A stretch of 64,000 nucleotides of DNA from Leptasterias polaris (taxonomy: Eukaryota > Echinodermata > Asteroidea > Forcipulatida > Asteriidae), in the NCBI GenBank assembly GCA_037783415.1, contig JAZGTN010000025.1, positions 2,108,001-2,172,000 on the forward strand, given 5' to 3'. The position numbers and the translations under genes were made by a program. Below the pieces are notes generated by a model. The model saw nothing but the letters and a program-made list of their open reading frames with translations. It ran no database searches and was not told the DNA's origin. The stretch's first letter is position 1. Each line of letters opens with the position of its first letter. Below are positions 11,993 through 24,544 of the stretch, piece after piece.

Positions 11993-12574
11993 CAGTGTTG
12001 TTGACTCGAGTCGGTGACTTGGACTCGAGTCAGACTCGAGTCGCTAATTTCATTGACTTGCGACTTGACTTGACTTGAGCAAAAATGACTCGTGACTTGA
12101 CTTGACTTGAGCAAATATGACTTGCGACTTGACTTGACTTGAGAAAAAATGACTTGGTTACAACACAGGAATATTAAATGTGAAGTTTTTATACGTTTAC
12201 ATTTTTAGGGTTCGGATAAATTAATGTCGAAACAATTCACTCTGAAGTTCCGCAAAACACGGACCACATTGCGATCACAGTTTACACAACGCACGCGGTC
12301 ACGTCTTTTCCAATTTAGAGGCTCCTAGTCTTTGTCATGGTTGTATTTAGTCTGTCACAACATCATCATGGGAGTGGGCTTATCGGGACATTATGTGACT
12401 TGTGACTTGACTTCACTTGCGAAAATTTGACTTGTGACTTGACTTGACTTGTGAAAATTTGACTTGCGACTTGACTTGACTTGAACAAAAATGAGTTGTG
12501 ACTTGACTTGACTTGACCAAAGATGACTTGCGACTTGACTTGACTTGACAAAAAATGACTTGGTCACAACACTG
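11993..12574. mobile_element. hAT-type MITE with GACTTGACTTG arrays
   Basis: Ends CAGTGTTGT and ACAACACTG; 8-bp target duplication CCACTAGC at 11985-11992 and 12575-12582, which is diagnostic of the hAT superfamily. Both subterminal regions are short tandem arrays of GACTTGACTTG and GACTCGAGTC. No transposase. Confidence 0.92.
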
Positions 12575-12582
12575 CCACTAGC

Positions 12583-15280
12583 ACACAATAGCTGCCATAT
12601 TGGGAAAGTAGTTTATTTACATGAACTCAGCATGGCCTTTAACCAGCATATACATGGACTGTGCACTATATATTCATGAGCAGTAAAGAAAGTAGTGCCA
12701 CAGTGATTTAATCCGGCAATACATTACACTATAGGCTCCAGCTGCATTTTTATTTTGGGGTTTGCAGTAAGTTTTGTACTAGTCTGAAGTTCTTGAATAT
12801 TTGCTTGTGAGCATTTCTACCTGTTGATGTTTCAGACTTTAACCTCTATGGTGTGACAGACGGAGACATCCTTGGTTCGATTTCTGTACAAACCAAGTGG
12901 GACGTTGCCAATAAAAAACCAAAAACAGAAGTCCAAACAATGACATTATGGAGGATAGGAGGGTGATTAATCCTCTATTTTCTGGGCCCACAAATGTGTG
13001 TGTTTGTGTGAGTACTTTCTTTGTTGTATTATCATAGGCTTTTAAAGAACAATTGAAGACCCCTAAATTTTTCAGCCAGGTCTTAGGCACAGTGGCTATA
13101 GCTGCATGCATTAACTGATTCATCTAACCCTGGTTAGATGTCAAATTTACACAGCAAAAACATTGTATATAACCTCAATTTTGGAGAGAATATAACAAAC
13201 CTCTTTGATTCCTTAGTCTCCTTCTCAGGGAGAGACAGAGGCTTCGCTGATTCAAAGTGCTCTACTGTAATGCAATCAGGCAGCTATATAGCTGGTTGCA
13301 GCTGTGTGGTTGGTGATGCGCACAAGACGGCTTGAGGTGGAGCCCAACTCCCCATCCTTGCCGAAGTCAAGCAATAGATTGTCTTTGCTGTATTTAAAGA
13401 AGAAATTTGTATTATTCATTTATTTTATTTTGAAAACTAAGCCAACCATTTACAATAACTTCACTGCTTTTGATTGGTCAAATAATTTGATAAACAGCTG
13501 TTGTTTTAGTCAAACAATTTGGTAATTTTGTACTTTCACTTTACAAATCCACAGTAAAGTTACACTTTGCATGGTAGAAATCTCCTTGCACTTTGTAAAT
13601 GTAATTGTATCCTAACGTTACTTTACAAAATAGCTACACTTTCTTTGTAAGGAAGTTCAGAGATGTTACAGGTCACTCACACTCATCATTGACTCAATGT
13701 CATAGAGCTAGCGGGGGTAGAGGCCTAAAATATAAGATTTAATTATAGAGGTCTGTTTTACATCATTTAATAAAGTTTCTCTCCTACCTGGTCCTGCATA
13801 AACACAAACACAATTTGGATCAATTTGTATTCACTTGTTGCACAAAAAGCACAGCACAGGGTCCACACAGCAACACATATTATTTATGGCTGCATGTCCA
13901 CCACAAACTATGATGGTATTCACAATGACTGAGGTTTGTTCTGCTATCGTCTCCATCCACGAGACAACAGCGAAACTAACCTGTTTTAGGACTAGAGATG
14001 ACTACACAGCTTTAGTAAGTCTTGTGCGTGTATTTCGTGCATAACTCATGCACATGTATGTACAGTACATGTATTACACCAGATCATGGAAGGCATGCTG
14101 ATGAAGGCCATTGGGGGGTGGGGGGAGGGGATCTCTCCCTACTCCTTCCGTAAGCTGGTCTCCCCTCCCGTAAGCCGGTCTCCCAGGTAGTTTCTCCCAC
14201 AGCAGGCATGTGGCACATTGAGCTGTTTTGTTGATGGGACCACTCCACTTTTTAAGAGGTAGGCAGCCGGTCACTATGAACCTTAAAAATAATAAATAGG
14301 TACAAATGAAATGTATACATATTTAGGTATTCTACATCAAACAAATTCTGTCTTTGAAAGATTAAATGTTAAGTTTTATCCAAGGTAATTAGATTCATGT
14401 TATTGTTTACCTGCCCCCCCCCCCCCCGCGCCCAGTCTACAACATGATCTTTTTAAAAGTATTAAATTGATGCTTGTACCCTTCAAGTGCAATAATTGCG
14501 ACCATTTCAATGGTTGCTTTATGTGTGTATCCGCTCCGCCCACAAGCCCGGCCGGCCGATGACATCATGATTATTCAGATAGTCTACGTGTACACATCTC
14601 ACACCACGCAAGGACTGCCATGCGTTACACATGCTTGGCACACACATCCAGAGACTGCACATAATATAGCTCGGGTGCATGGGTATCGCAATGGCGCAAT
14701 AGCGCAAAGGGAAACAAACTAATCTAAAAAGACAATTAATAAACGAAAGTAAAACTCCAACGCCTTGGTCAAGGCTAGAGAGAGCTTTGCCACAAAGTGG
14801 GGCTATCTCCTAAACAAGCCCCCCCCCCCCCCAACCCGGAAAAATTTCCGTATCCTGCCACCACTTTTACTTTATATAAAGGGATATATATTATATTTTT
14901 TAATGGATGTCAGACTTTATTTCCCTTTTTGTAATAATATTCCTGGTGAAATGGAAGCTAAAACGGTTAATTTTGACCTTTAGAAAAGAAAATTCAAGCA
15001 CACATTTTATCGCCAGGACAAAGCTCTCGTGCACTCATGCCCGAAGGAGTATAAAACTTAAAAGGGAAGACCACCAATAGACCTGAAAATGGTTTTTTCC
15101 CCCATGATTTTGACACTTTTGTACAAAGTTCATGTGCCTCGGGATTGTACATGCACTGTTGTCAAGACCACCAATAGACCTGAAAATGGCTTATTGAGTT
15201 ATTTTTCATGATTTCGACAATTTTGTTCCAAGTTCATGTGCCTCTCGTACATTCTCTCAACCTTCTTTCTGGACTGAATT
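12583..15280. other. No confident gene; possible DLEC1 exon at 13270..13387
   Basis: The one coding hint is on the - strand from 13387: after an acceptor (TTTAAATACAG) the frame reads LLLDFGKDGELGSTSSRL then VRITNHTAATSY, an ASH/MSP-like strand pattern, but it meets a stop with no clear donor before it. It may be a decayed or misread DLEC1 exon. The rest holds C-runs at 14407 and 14820, a CpG-richer patch near 14540-14720 and a short direct repeat (ACCACCAATAGACCTGAAAA at about 15071 and 15168). I see no RNA gene. Confidence 0.4.
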
Positions 15281-15640
15281 AAAGGCCCTGTACACTATTG
15301 GTAAGATCGAAAAACACAAATGCTCACAGATTCACACATAACTTACATGATTTAAAGTAAGTAATGGTAGAAAGGGTTCCTTAAAATATTTCTGCCTAAA
15401 ATGCTATCGTTTCTGAGAAATGAGTAAAACAATAGTTTTTATCGCGCGCGATAATAAACTCGATGTTTGAAAAACAGAAAACACATAAGGTCTCTTTTCA
15501 CTATTTTCTTGTGATCTCGATGACCAATTGAGCTCAAATTTTCACAGGTTTGTTATTTCATGTATGTGGTTGATTACACAAAACATGAACACTGTCTGTG
15601 ATTATTTTGTCAGCTCTACCAATCCTGTATAATACCTTTA
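15281..15640. mobile_element. MITE, AAAGGCCCTGTACACTATTG family
   Basis: Ends AAAGGCCCTGTACAC and ATAATACCTTTA. A close copy in the same orientation is nested at 19186..19542. The centre holds ATCGCGCGCGAT. Related in layout to the GTACAACATTGGTAA elements at 9885 and 57512. Confidence 0.75.
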
Positions 15641-15766
15641 AGTGAGATAAAGTGGTTCCAGGATATGGAATGGTGCTCCAGTGGGCGACACCATGATGAT
15701 TTGTATCTGTTCAGTACTGCACACAAACTCCACTATCGGGATATAAATGGTAATTGGGCACTAAAA

Positions 15767-16427
15767 TATGAGGCGCCAAGTGTAAACTTATTATTTAACG
15801 CAATTATTTACAAATAATTCATTATATAATATATAATTCATTATTTAACCATTATTTAATCTTTATTTACAAATAATCAGTTTTGCACCACACAATTGTT
15901 TACATATAATCGTATGAAAGCTTTCATTATATATATATAATCTTAAACACAATTTCATTATTTACAAATAATGTCAACGGATAGATTTTTATATATAAAT
16001 AATTAACTTTGCACATGCAATTATATGTATATAATTTCTGGACAACTTTCATTATATATATATAATTTAACGGATCATTACACTTATATATAAATAATGG
16101 CGACTGACAAAATGTATATGTAAATAATTTATTTTACACATGCAATTATATAATAAATAATTGTTAGGCAGCTTTCATTATATACATATAATTTTGCGGA
16201 TCATTATACTTATATATAAATAATATCGGCTGCCAAAATTTATTTGTAAATAAAGAATTTTGAACCACACATTTATATATAAATAAGGAAAACTATTACT
16301 TTACAACTACGCGGACGAGGCTATGATATAATAAATAATGACTGTGCGCTGCTTTCATTATATATAAATAATGGTGTTATATGTAAATTAAGTTTGGTTA
16401 GCCCCGCCCCAATACTCTAAATATTCA
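15767..16427 (+). repeat. Left 660-bp inverted arm with about 19 AT palindromes
   Basis: Every 25-45 bp there is a palindrome or near-palindrome such as ATTATTTACAAATAAT, ATTATATATATAAT or TTATATATAAATAAT, with unique spacers between (for example AACGGATCATTACACT). The arm ends in CCCCGCCCCAATACTC then TAAATATTCA. Confidence 0.9.
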
Positions 16428-18341
16428 CATCAAAACACAGTCTTGTCTATACTAGTACTACACGCTCAGACTTCATGACTTACAGTCATGCGTACAGTGA
16501 GTACATTTTGTACAGTAATGTACACTGTACGAGTGTGTACAGTCAACTGTCGTTTTATGATGGGTTTCGTGCAGCAGCCATTTAAAATCCTCGGTTACAT
16601 TTACAAAACTTGACAAATTTAGCTCTTTAGAGAACATTCCTCTATCAACAGTGCCCACATACATCACCACCCGAGAAGGAGACCAATTTAGTTCAATGAC
16701 ATTTTGGTAAGTTACGTTATAAAATGTTATTCTTGATGGTAGCTACGTAGTTTACTTCATTTCAAATGACGGATAAGTGACCGATAAACTTAGTGCTGCA
16801 TCTAATTCGTGAAAACAATGTTGTTGTTTTTTCCCCAATAACTGATGAAGATTTGCTACAATTACACTTCATGGCATTAACTGATCGGATAATGTTTGTC
16901 GAGTAGGACCTGTTTTGTTGAATTTTGTTGTTAATTGGCAGTCACCAAAGTTGTGCACTGTTTTTTTTAAATAATCCTACCCAATATTGTGTTTTATTAG
17001 TTAACAGTGACACTGACAGTAACACAACACTCTATGTCTGTAGTATTAATTAACAGATTAAATTTAAAGTTCCCTTTGCTGAATATGCTAATTATGCTGA
17101 TGCACTGTATTTTTGTAATACACTGTTCTTTTGAATAATTTGTTGGTGTATTTTCTTTTCAAGTAATGTTTTTACTATTTAGATTTGTTATTAATTTTAA
17201 CAACTAAATTATAAATATGAATAAAGTAGTAGGCCTAATATTTTTCTGAAGGAAAATACATTATGTGATTCTGACTTTTTACATTAAATGCAATGAAATT
17301 ACATAAATTAAAACAGAGGGCAGTAGTGAGTGACAAACTAGTGGTGATGTGTATTACATGTGTACTCATTGTTGCATCAACAAAACGTCAGTGGGGTACC
17401 AGTACCACCATGTCGAGGGCTTTGCTTGAGGATTGGACTAGTACAGTAGTATTCATCAACTTTGTTAAACATTCATTGTTTTATTTTATCTTTTTTTTAA
17501 GGATGCATATGCACAGTTGGAGAGGAGACTTTTGTTTTAGAACCACCTCGACACAAGGCTGAGTTGGTCTCCAACGAGACAAAAGGGTACTTGAAAACTG
17601 CATAAATATATAAGGTAGGTCCCTATGAATTACAATAAAACTGTTCATTTATCAAAACGTTTAGACTGACTACCCATAGTCTAGAACTGGGTACTTTTTA
17701 ATAACATTACTTTCCACAATTTACAAGACATCCAACACTAATAAGTGGTGAACTGGAGCCTGGGGAGGCCAAAGACAATCCCATGTTGACATTTGTTATT
17801 ATTTTCAAGGAGGAAGAGGAAGAAAAATCTTCAAAGGTAGTTGGAAAAAATATCATAAAACCATCCAATCCCGTAAAAAGTAAAACTTTTGTTTGTTTGA
17901 AATACAATGATCATCCATATGGTGCTTAACTATGGAGAGTTTCATTGACTATTTGATTATACTGATATCAATACTCACAACATTAAACAATTTCTCATTT
18001 CAGTTACAAGGCATACACGAATCTGCAGAGGCAATCACATTGTGAGAAAATCTTTGGTGTGATAACCAGTTTCTTCAAAGCAAAACCTGTCGTCGGCTCT
18101 TTTAAAAAAGGATACAAGAACTCGTCAGTAGAGGATATACCACCTGTGATTCAGCAGAATAAATATCACCTGTGATTATGTTGGTATAAACCAACTCTAA
18201 CTGCAGGGAACGATTTCATCCAGCAATTTTGCATAGCAAAATATTTAGACTGAACTTGTTTTGTGCACACTGAATGCTAATATTGAGTAGCAACTCCTGA
18301 TTTTTGAGTAGCAACTGATGCATTTTGTGTAGCAATAGACC

Positions 18342-18492
18342 GATCCATTAAGCCCCGCCTCCTTACGAGTTGACCAATCACAGCCGCGAAACCCGATCAC
18401 CGTTAGTGCAAAGATCACCAAACGGCTCAAATGGTGATTAAGATTTCGCGGTTGTGATTGGTCAATGAGAAATGGGCGTGGCTTAATGGATC
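18342..18492. mobile_element. CCAAT-bearing foldback MITE, copy 2
   Basis: 151 bp, inverted relative to the copies at 2889 and 63621, with ends GATCCATTAAGCCCCGCC and GGCGTGGCTTAATGGATC. Nested in the core of the long-TIR element. Confidence 0.85.
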
Positions 18493-19185
18493 AGTGTATT
18501 CCGTTTGCTATACAAGGGAAATCGTTCACTGAACTGTCAAAGTAACAGCTAGCAAACTGGTGTCCTTATTTTGTTTGCCACTAAACAACAGCTGAAAAAC
18601 ATTAGAAAAAGTTAGAAAACTCACCATTAGCCTAAATGTAGACAGATATAATGGTGTATCATTATTGAGTGAGTCAACGTTTTTAATTTTTACATTACGC
18701 TTTCCTCCAATTTTATGAGATGAGTTCATCGTTAACTTTTTCAATTTTGAGGAAAACAAATATATTTATAAGCACTGTCTTTGTATTGTTTTGCAAATCA
18801 AGGTTGTATACTTTTAGCTAATTGTTATTCCATTTTTAAGTGATTCAATTTGTGATAGATTCATTGTGCCACAGTATTACTTTTATTGCATCTTTTACTC
18901 TATTGTCAAAGTATGTTAGTTTCATTCTATAAGACAGTCATCCTACTCCAGAGTTCAGAAAGCAGAACTAATCTTTACAAATGTCTTTGAGGACTGCCTC
19001 AAGGTTTGTTGATTTTTTAAAGTTGTGTATTCTTGAAGGTTCCAGTGCAAGGTATAATTTTTAGTTTCTAAGGTTATTTATGTTGTTTGTACTTTTATTT
19101 GAATAAAAAGTTTTATGTTTCATGAACTGATCGGTTTTCTTGACAAAAACAGTAAATAATATTGTTTACCCTTACACCGATGTGC

Positions 19186-19542
19186 AAGGCCCTGTACACT
19201 ATTGGTAAGATCGAAAAACACAAATGTTCACAGATTCACACATAACTTACATGATTTAAAGTAAGTAATGGTAGAAAGGGTTCCTTAAAATATTTCTGGC
19301 TAAAATGTTATCGTTTCTGAGAAATGAGTAAAACAATAGTTTTTATCGCGCGCGATAATAAAATCGATGTTTGAAAAACAGAAAACACATAAGGTCTCTT
19401 TTCACTATTTTCTCGTGACCTCGATGACCAATTGAGCTCAAACTTTCACAGGTTTGTTATTTCATGTGTGGTTGATCACACAAAACATGAACTCTGTGTG
19501 CGACTATTTTGTCAGCTCTACCAATCCTGTATAATACCTTTA
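19186..19542. mobile_element. MITE, AAGGCCCTGTACAC family, nested copy
   Basis: Over 95% identical by eye to 15281..15640, same orientation, with the same TATCGCGCGCGATAATA centre. Confidence 0.8.
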
Positions 19543-19639
19543 AGCACTCCATACTTCCCCGAGTTCTATGAAAAAAATCCACAGGATTTGTTTTTTCATT
19601 TAAAAAGTATACGTGACGCCCCAGACATTTTTATTTAGC

Positions 19640-20075
19640 TCGTCAATACTTGATTCTCGCATAATAATAATAAAGACTTGTTATGCGCACATATCCACCC
19701 TGCTGGGTGCTCAAGGCGCAGTAAATCAAAAACAAACAAAAGAAACGGATACAACTAAATTATTCCTTGAAAACCTGTGACATAAGATAAGGTTTGAGAA
19801 GTGATTTAAATTTTGTGGTACAAAGACAACATCAAAGATTATGTGGTAGAGAGTTCCAGATGCGTGGGGCGCAGCTGCAGAAAAAGACCTGTCACCCCAG
19901 GAGTGTTGAGACTTGGGTTCCTTGAGGAGAAGCATGGTACTGGATCGAAGATCCCTTGACGGAGTGTAAACTTGAAGTAGTTCTGAGATATAGTGGGGAG
20001 CCTTGCCGTTAAGTGCTTTGTGGACAATGAGCATCAGCTTGAAGATGATACGCACAGGGAGAACCTTGTATTAAC
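19640..20075 (-). pseudogene. CR1/L2-like non-LTR retrotransposon, 3' end
   Basis: The - strand encodes the C-terminus of a reverse transcriptase ORF: RIIFKLMLIVHKALNGKAP, YISELLQVYTPSRDLRSS and WGDRSFSAAAPH, the conserved tail of CR1/L2/Rex-type ORF2 proteins. It is followed by a short untranslated end with GCGCCTTGAGCACC and a (TTA)n-type tail. It breaks soon after SAAAPH, where LWNSLP would be expected. 5'-truncated, as is usual for this class. Confidence 0.8.
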
Positions 20076-20618
20076 TGACAAACCTTTTAGCTTTTCAGTC
20101 ACATATTTCGTGCGTTCCGCGGGTCCTATTTTCTTTTACTTTTGGCATGTCCTTAAAAAATACCCCTCTTCGATGCATTTATCAAACAAAATCAAATTGT
20201 TCTTCTCGGGCACACAATGGTTTTAATCTCATCCATGACTTTCTTCCACACGGCTACGTAAGATTTCACCCTTTCCTCTATGTTCAGCTAACCGGATTAT
20301 AATATAATGTTGGATGCTGCTGTTGGACCTGGACATTAACAATACACTCATTGCTCAAGATTAAAACCATAAGAGTAGCCAAGCAGAGGATCGTAGGACA
20401 CTCCACTCAATTCACAACTTGAAAAACACTGCAAAAAGGGACCGCGGTCACCACCTGCATTTGCTTGGCTGTTGCACACGTTTTTACATACATGTACAAG
20501 TATGTACATCGTAATGCATACATGTTCATGTATATGTACATATACATGTACATGTGCAGCTCGCAGAAAGTAGACTGTGAGCCCGGTGAGCGTGTAGACT
20601 GTGCCGGATGTTATAACA

Positions 20619-21277
20619 TGAATATTTAGAGTATTGGGGCGTGGCTATACACTCAATTTACATATAACACCATTATTTATATATAATGAAAGCAGCGCAC
20701 AGTCATTATTTATTATATCATAGCCTCGTCCGCGTAGTTGTAAAGTAATAGTTTTCCTTATTTATATATAAATGTGTGGTTCAAAATTCTTTATTTACAA
20801 ATAAATTTTGGCAGCCGATGTTATTTATATATAAGTATAATGATCCGCAAAATTATATGTATATAATGAAAGCTGCCTAACAATTATTTATTATATAATT
20901 GCATGTGTAAAATAAATTATTTACATATAAATTTTGTCAGTCGCCATTATTTATATATAAGTGTAATGATCCGTTAAATTATATATATATAATGAAAGTT
21001 GTCCAGAAATTATATACATATAATTGCATGTGCAAAGTTAATTATTTATATATAAAAATCTATCCGTCGACATTATTTGTAAATAATGAAATTGTGTTTA
21101 AGATTATATATATATAATGAAAGCTTTCATACGATTATATGTAAACAATTGTGTGGTGCAAAACTGATTATTTGTAAATAAAGATTAAATAATGGTTAAA
21201 TAATGAATTATATATTATATAATGAATTATTTGTAAATAATTGCGTTAAATAATAAGTTTACACTTGGCGCCTCATA
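20619..21277 (-). repeat. Right 660-bp inverted arm
   Basis: Complement of the left arm with few differences (for example GTGTATAGCCACGCCCC versus GTTTGGTTAGCCCCGCCCC near the inner end). The preserved similarity suggests a young insertion or gene conversion between the arms. Confidence 0.9.
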
Positions 21278-21283
21278 CTAAAA

Positions 21284-22339
21284 CTCTCTACTTCCTCCTT
21301 CCATGGATCTATTCCTACCACCTCCATGCTCCTTCTACCTAGGTAAAATCATGGAGGTGGAAAGAAACCATGGACATGGTATAAAATAAAACTAGTCTTG
21401 AAACTTTGAGCAAGCACAAGGTTGACCTTTCAACCCAGACTCCTTTACCTTGTTGTATGGATATTTTCTAGGACTCGAGTCATTGTAATTATCAGTACAA
21501 AATAAATGATCTTTTACAATTAATCTACCAAATTTTGAGGATAGATTTACACATAGGAAAGGTCAAAATAAACGAACTATTTCATACAGGTATCGATAAC
21601 GGTGTTTTTATTTCTGAATTCAAATAGTATACCCATGGAGGTAGCTCCATGGTGTATACCTAATTTTAAATCCAATGCAAATTTCGTACACACTTAAAAA
21701 TTGTGGCTAAACCGATGAAATACAACAATTTTTAATCACCTTTATTTGCTTACTTTCAGGCTATTATTCGAAACGTTGATGGTACAACAATTGAAGGTTG
21801 TTTCAATCACGGCCTTGTGTCAAAAAACATATAATTTAAAAATGCATTTCAGACACAGTTTGCAAACCGTATGTGCAAATTTGTTCAAATCTGTTTGTAT
21901 AAAACCTACCGTAGCAGGGTATAGTGATGCCGAGCATGCGCTCTAGGGGCAGCGCGAGCGAAGTCGAAGTGCCAAAAAAATAATGTAAAAATAGTTTACT
22001 TGTATAAAAACAAAAAAACATTGACCCACACAATGACGATCGTCAAGAACCAAGGCAGAACACAAAAGCAAAAGGGACCCACACACCGTCACGCATCGTC
22101 AAGAACCAAGGCAGAACACAAAAGCAAAAGGGTGTCACACGTCACCACATCGTCTTTCACGCTCGTCTTTCACGCCGCTAGACTTGCCAATCCCCCGCAG
22201 AATGGCTATCACGCGGTCTAACTCGTAATCTCATCGTAGGTTAAAGACGGAGGAATCCACAAGAGGGCAAAAACCACGAGCACAGACTTGGAACCAAGTC
22301 TAGCACCGCACTCCGCGGTCCGCATCACATCAACAGCAT
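21284..22339. other. No gene seen; small hairpins and a two-unit repeat
   Basis: CCACCTCCATG pairs with CATGGAGGTGG at about 21320-21360, and a palindrome around GTATACCCATGGAGG lies at 21627-21660. At 22034-22132 the block CGTCAAGAACCAAGGCAGAA is present twice about 50 bp apart. Confidence 0.6.
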
Positions 22340-22616
22340 AATAAGAAAACTTGCAAACAAACGCAAGGTGTATTCAATCAGCGTCGTCGTGGTTAAATAC
22401 GAAATTGAATATCTGGTTAAATACGGATTTTAGAGTTTGATCTTCACAAAACAAGACTTGAAGTTTTTGTCGAACAGTTTTCAAACTTGTGCGAGTATAA
22501 GATACAGGAGATCAAGATCTAAGGATTCCTTTGAAATGAAGGAAAACCAGCTCGTGGAAAATGGATATGAATTAAGTCGCGACCTGAAGTTAGACGCCAA
22601 ACCAGTGCTGTAGCGG
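22340..22616 (+). pseudogene. Decayed copy of the 44621 exon
   Basis: Shares GTGTATTCAATCAG, ATTGAATATCTGGTTAAA, GATCTTCACAAAACA and the end GTGCTGTAGCGG|GTAAGTTT with the intact exon at 44621..44798, donor included. It has in-frame stops and insertions. The following 200 bp (TCGCCCC ... TTCCTCTTAAAACAGTCTAG) match too, so it is a duplicated genomic block, not a retrocopy. Confidence 0.7.
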
Positions 22617-24544
22617 GTAAGTTTTTACAATCAAATTGGGTTTCTTCATTCATAATATTTAGTGCCCTTTTTCATTAAAAAATGCAAGTTCGCCCCAAGC
22701 AAAACCTCGAATCATTCTTGGTGAGGGGCTACAAAAAGAGAGTAGTTATTTAAAATGAAAATAGCTCGGGGGAGCTGATTGTTATTCCTCTTAAAACAGT
22801 CTAGATTGCAATATATTGTAGGGTAGGATGGAGGGGGGAACATGCAACAGGCCAGGGCTCTGCAGTACGTGGAATAAAGCTGTTTGAATGGCTCTTTATT
22901 CCGTACATCTCAGCAAAGCGAGAGATGATAATTAATAATGTTCACTGGATTCATGTAGCAATTGGTTCAGTGAGTTGCTCATAGCAAAGAAAAAAAATAA
23001 CCAGAGACAGTGATCCAAAAGAAGTGTATAATCACAATGGAGCAAGCTATAACTATTTGGAGCTCCGCTATGATATTATATATATATTTATTTATTCTAT
23101 ATTTTCTGCTAAGAATATTTCCCCCGAGACACTTTAATATTACCGGCATAAAATTGTTCCTTTTCAATATACAGTCAGGTTACAAGTTATAATTTGGGCC
23201 TGTTTGTGGATCGCCGTTGGGGTAGGGGCAGCCAGTACGGAAAACATCATTCTCCAATGTTTTAACGGTCCACCTCTGTGTGGAATTTTCGGGCGCTCTG
23301 GGCATAATAGGCAACTATAACTATGAGCAACCACATGAAAGTGGTACCCATGAAAGTGGAGCAAGCGCGTTCCTTAAACACACAATTCTCGCAGTTTATC
23401 GCGCAAATCGCGGAGTCGATTCTGAACGTTCGGCTGTGCAGATAAAACTCTCTGCAGATAAGACTCAGACCATAGAGAAAGGACCACAACGGGGGGAAAA
23501 AAAATCGCGGCTGCAAATTCTATTGTGTACAGGGTGCCACCAACGTTCAAAATAGTCTCATTTTACTTTGGACTCGAGCGCGAGCAGTTCATTTCGAAGC
23601 TCGTGCCGTCGGGCAGTGTCTGTGTCAATTAAACCAGGGTACAAACCTCTGAACATCGCGTCGCCGTTCGGTCATCATCATAGTCTTGGTCCAAGACGTC
23701 ACTATCCTATACGCGTAACTATCTTATACACTATTACTCGTGATAACACCCGACGGAGGGCGCGCTTTCCGTTCTTGAATTTATCGGCGCGGCTGACGAT
23801 TGTAGTAAAAATCATATAGTGGATATTTTTAGAGTATGCTTGCTATTAAGACCATTATGCACTGTGGTGATAAATGATTTTTTATTAAAAACTCAAAAAT
23901 CACATCCAATGAGAATTTTGTGACTATTGTTATTTAACAATAAAAAGGCTTTACAAGAAAAACAAACAAAATTGAAGTCAGCAGCCTTACAGTAGTCAAA
24001 CACATTCGGGCTTCTAGTGTCAATCAACACTGTACACATACAAAGACACACAGCACCACAAGCATATAGAGTCTATTGTCTGATGTATTTTTCCATAGTC
24101 TCTGATGACCATTGTCAAAAAGTATACTACATTATAACATGTAAATCCCCCCATATCTCATTCCTTCTTTATCTTACAGAAGAGACACAGAGCCTAGACT
24201 TCATGCGGGCATGGTACAGCCAGAAACTTGTTTAGCAGTTATTTTTTACAAGTCTTGAATTTGTGTGGAAATTCAAATGGCACAAATTGTTAACTTTGTA
24301 GGGGTTATATCTCAGAAATTTTAAGGATAGGATTCTAAAATTTTGTGTGTGTTCATAGCACCCAGGCCATAGGGCAATGGTTTTTAGTTGTTGCAAGTAA
24401 CCAATTGCTTGCCGCAAATGAGACACCACCGTGCCGACGACGAGGCCATGTCTCTTGCTTGAAGTTGAACTTGATTTACCTCCATGATAATATAAGCCTT
24501 TTCGCAATTGTTATTGCGCATGCGCGGGAATTGCTTGCCGACGA
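22617..24544. other. No gene seen; partly duplicated at 48.2-48.45 kb
   Basis: 23280-23535 resembles 48280-48430 (GGGCGCTC, AATCGCGGCTGC and TTCTATTGTGTA landmarks). 23560-23810 is GC-richer and holds only a short unrecognised ORF. Confidence 0.5.

Larger units (their letters stand above)
15767..21277. mobile_element. 5.5-kb DNA element with 660-bp terminal inverted repeats
   Basis: Termini are TATGAGGCGCCAAGTG and its complement, flanked by CTAAAA at 15761-15766 and 21278-21283, a likely 6-bp target duplication. The arms (15767..16427 and 20619..21277) are almost perfect inverted copies. The 4.2-kb core has no recognisable transposase. It holds a foldback MITE (18342), a 357-bp MITE (19186) and a CR1-like 3' end (19640), so it is probably a non-autonomous element that has collected insertions. 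A 6-bp duplication occurs in several superfamilies, Polintons among them, but the terminus does not let me choose. Confidence 0.85.

Noticed and set aside
12839..13123. 94-codon - strand ORF with a hydrophobic stretch
   Set aside because: No homology recognised, no splice context, lies between candidate DLEC1 exons in non-conserved sequence.
14074..14274. Possible further DLEC1 exon (GCLPLKKWSGPINKT frame)
   Set aside because: No ASH/MSP pattern and no convincing splice borders; the second half is low-complexity G-rich DNA.
16428..20618. Transposase gene inside the long-TIR element
   Set aside because: The longest unexplained frames are under 90 codons with no DDE or other motif.
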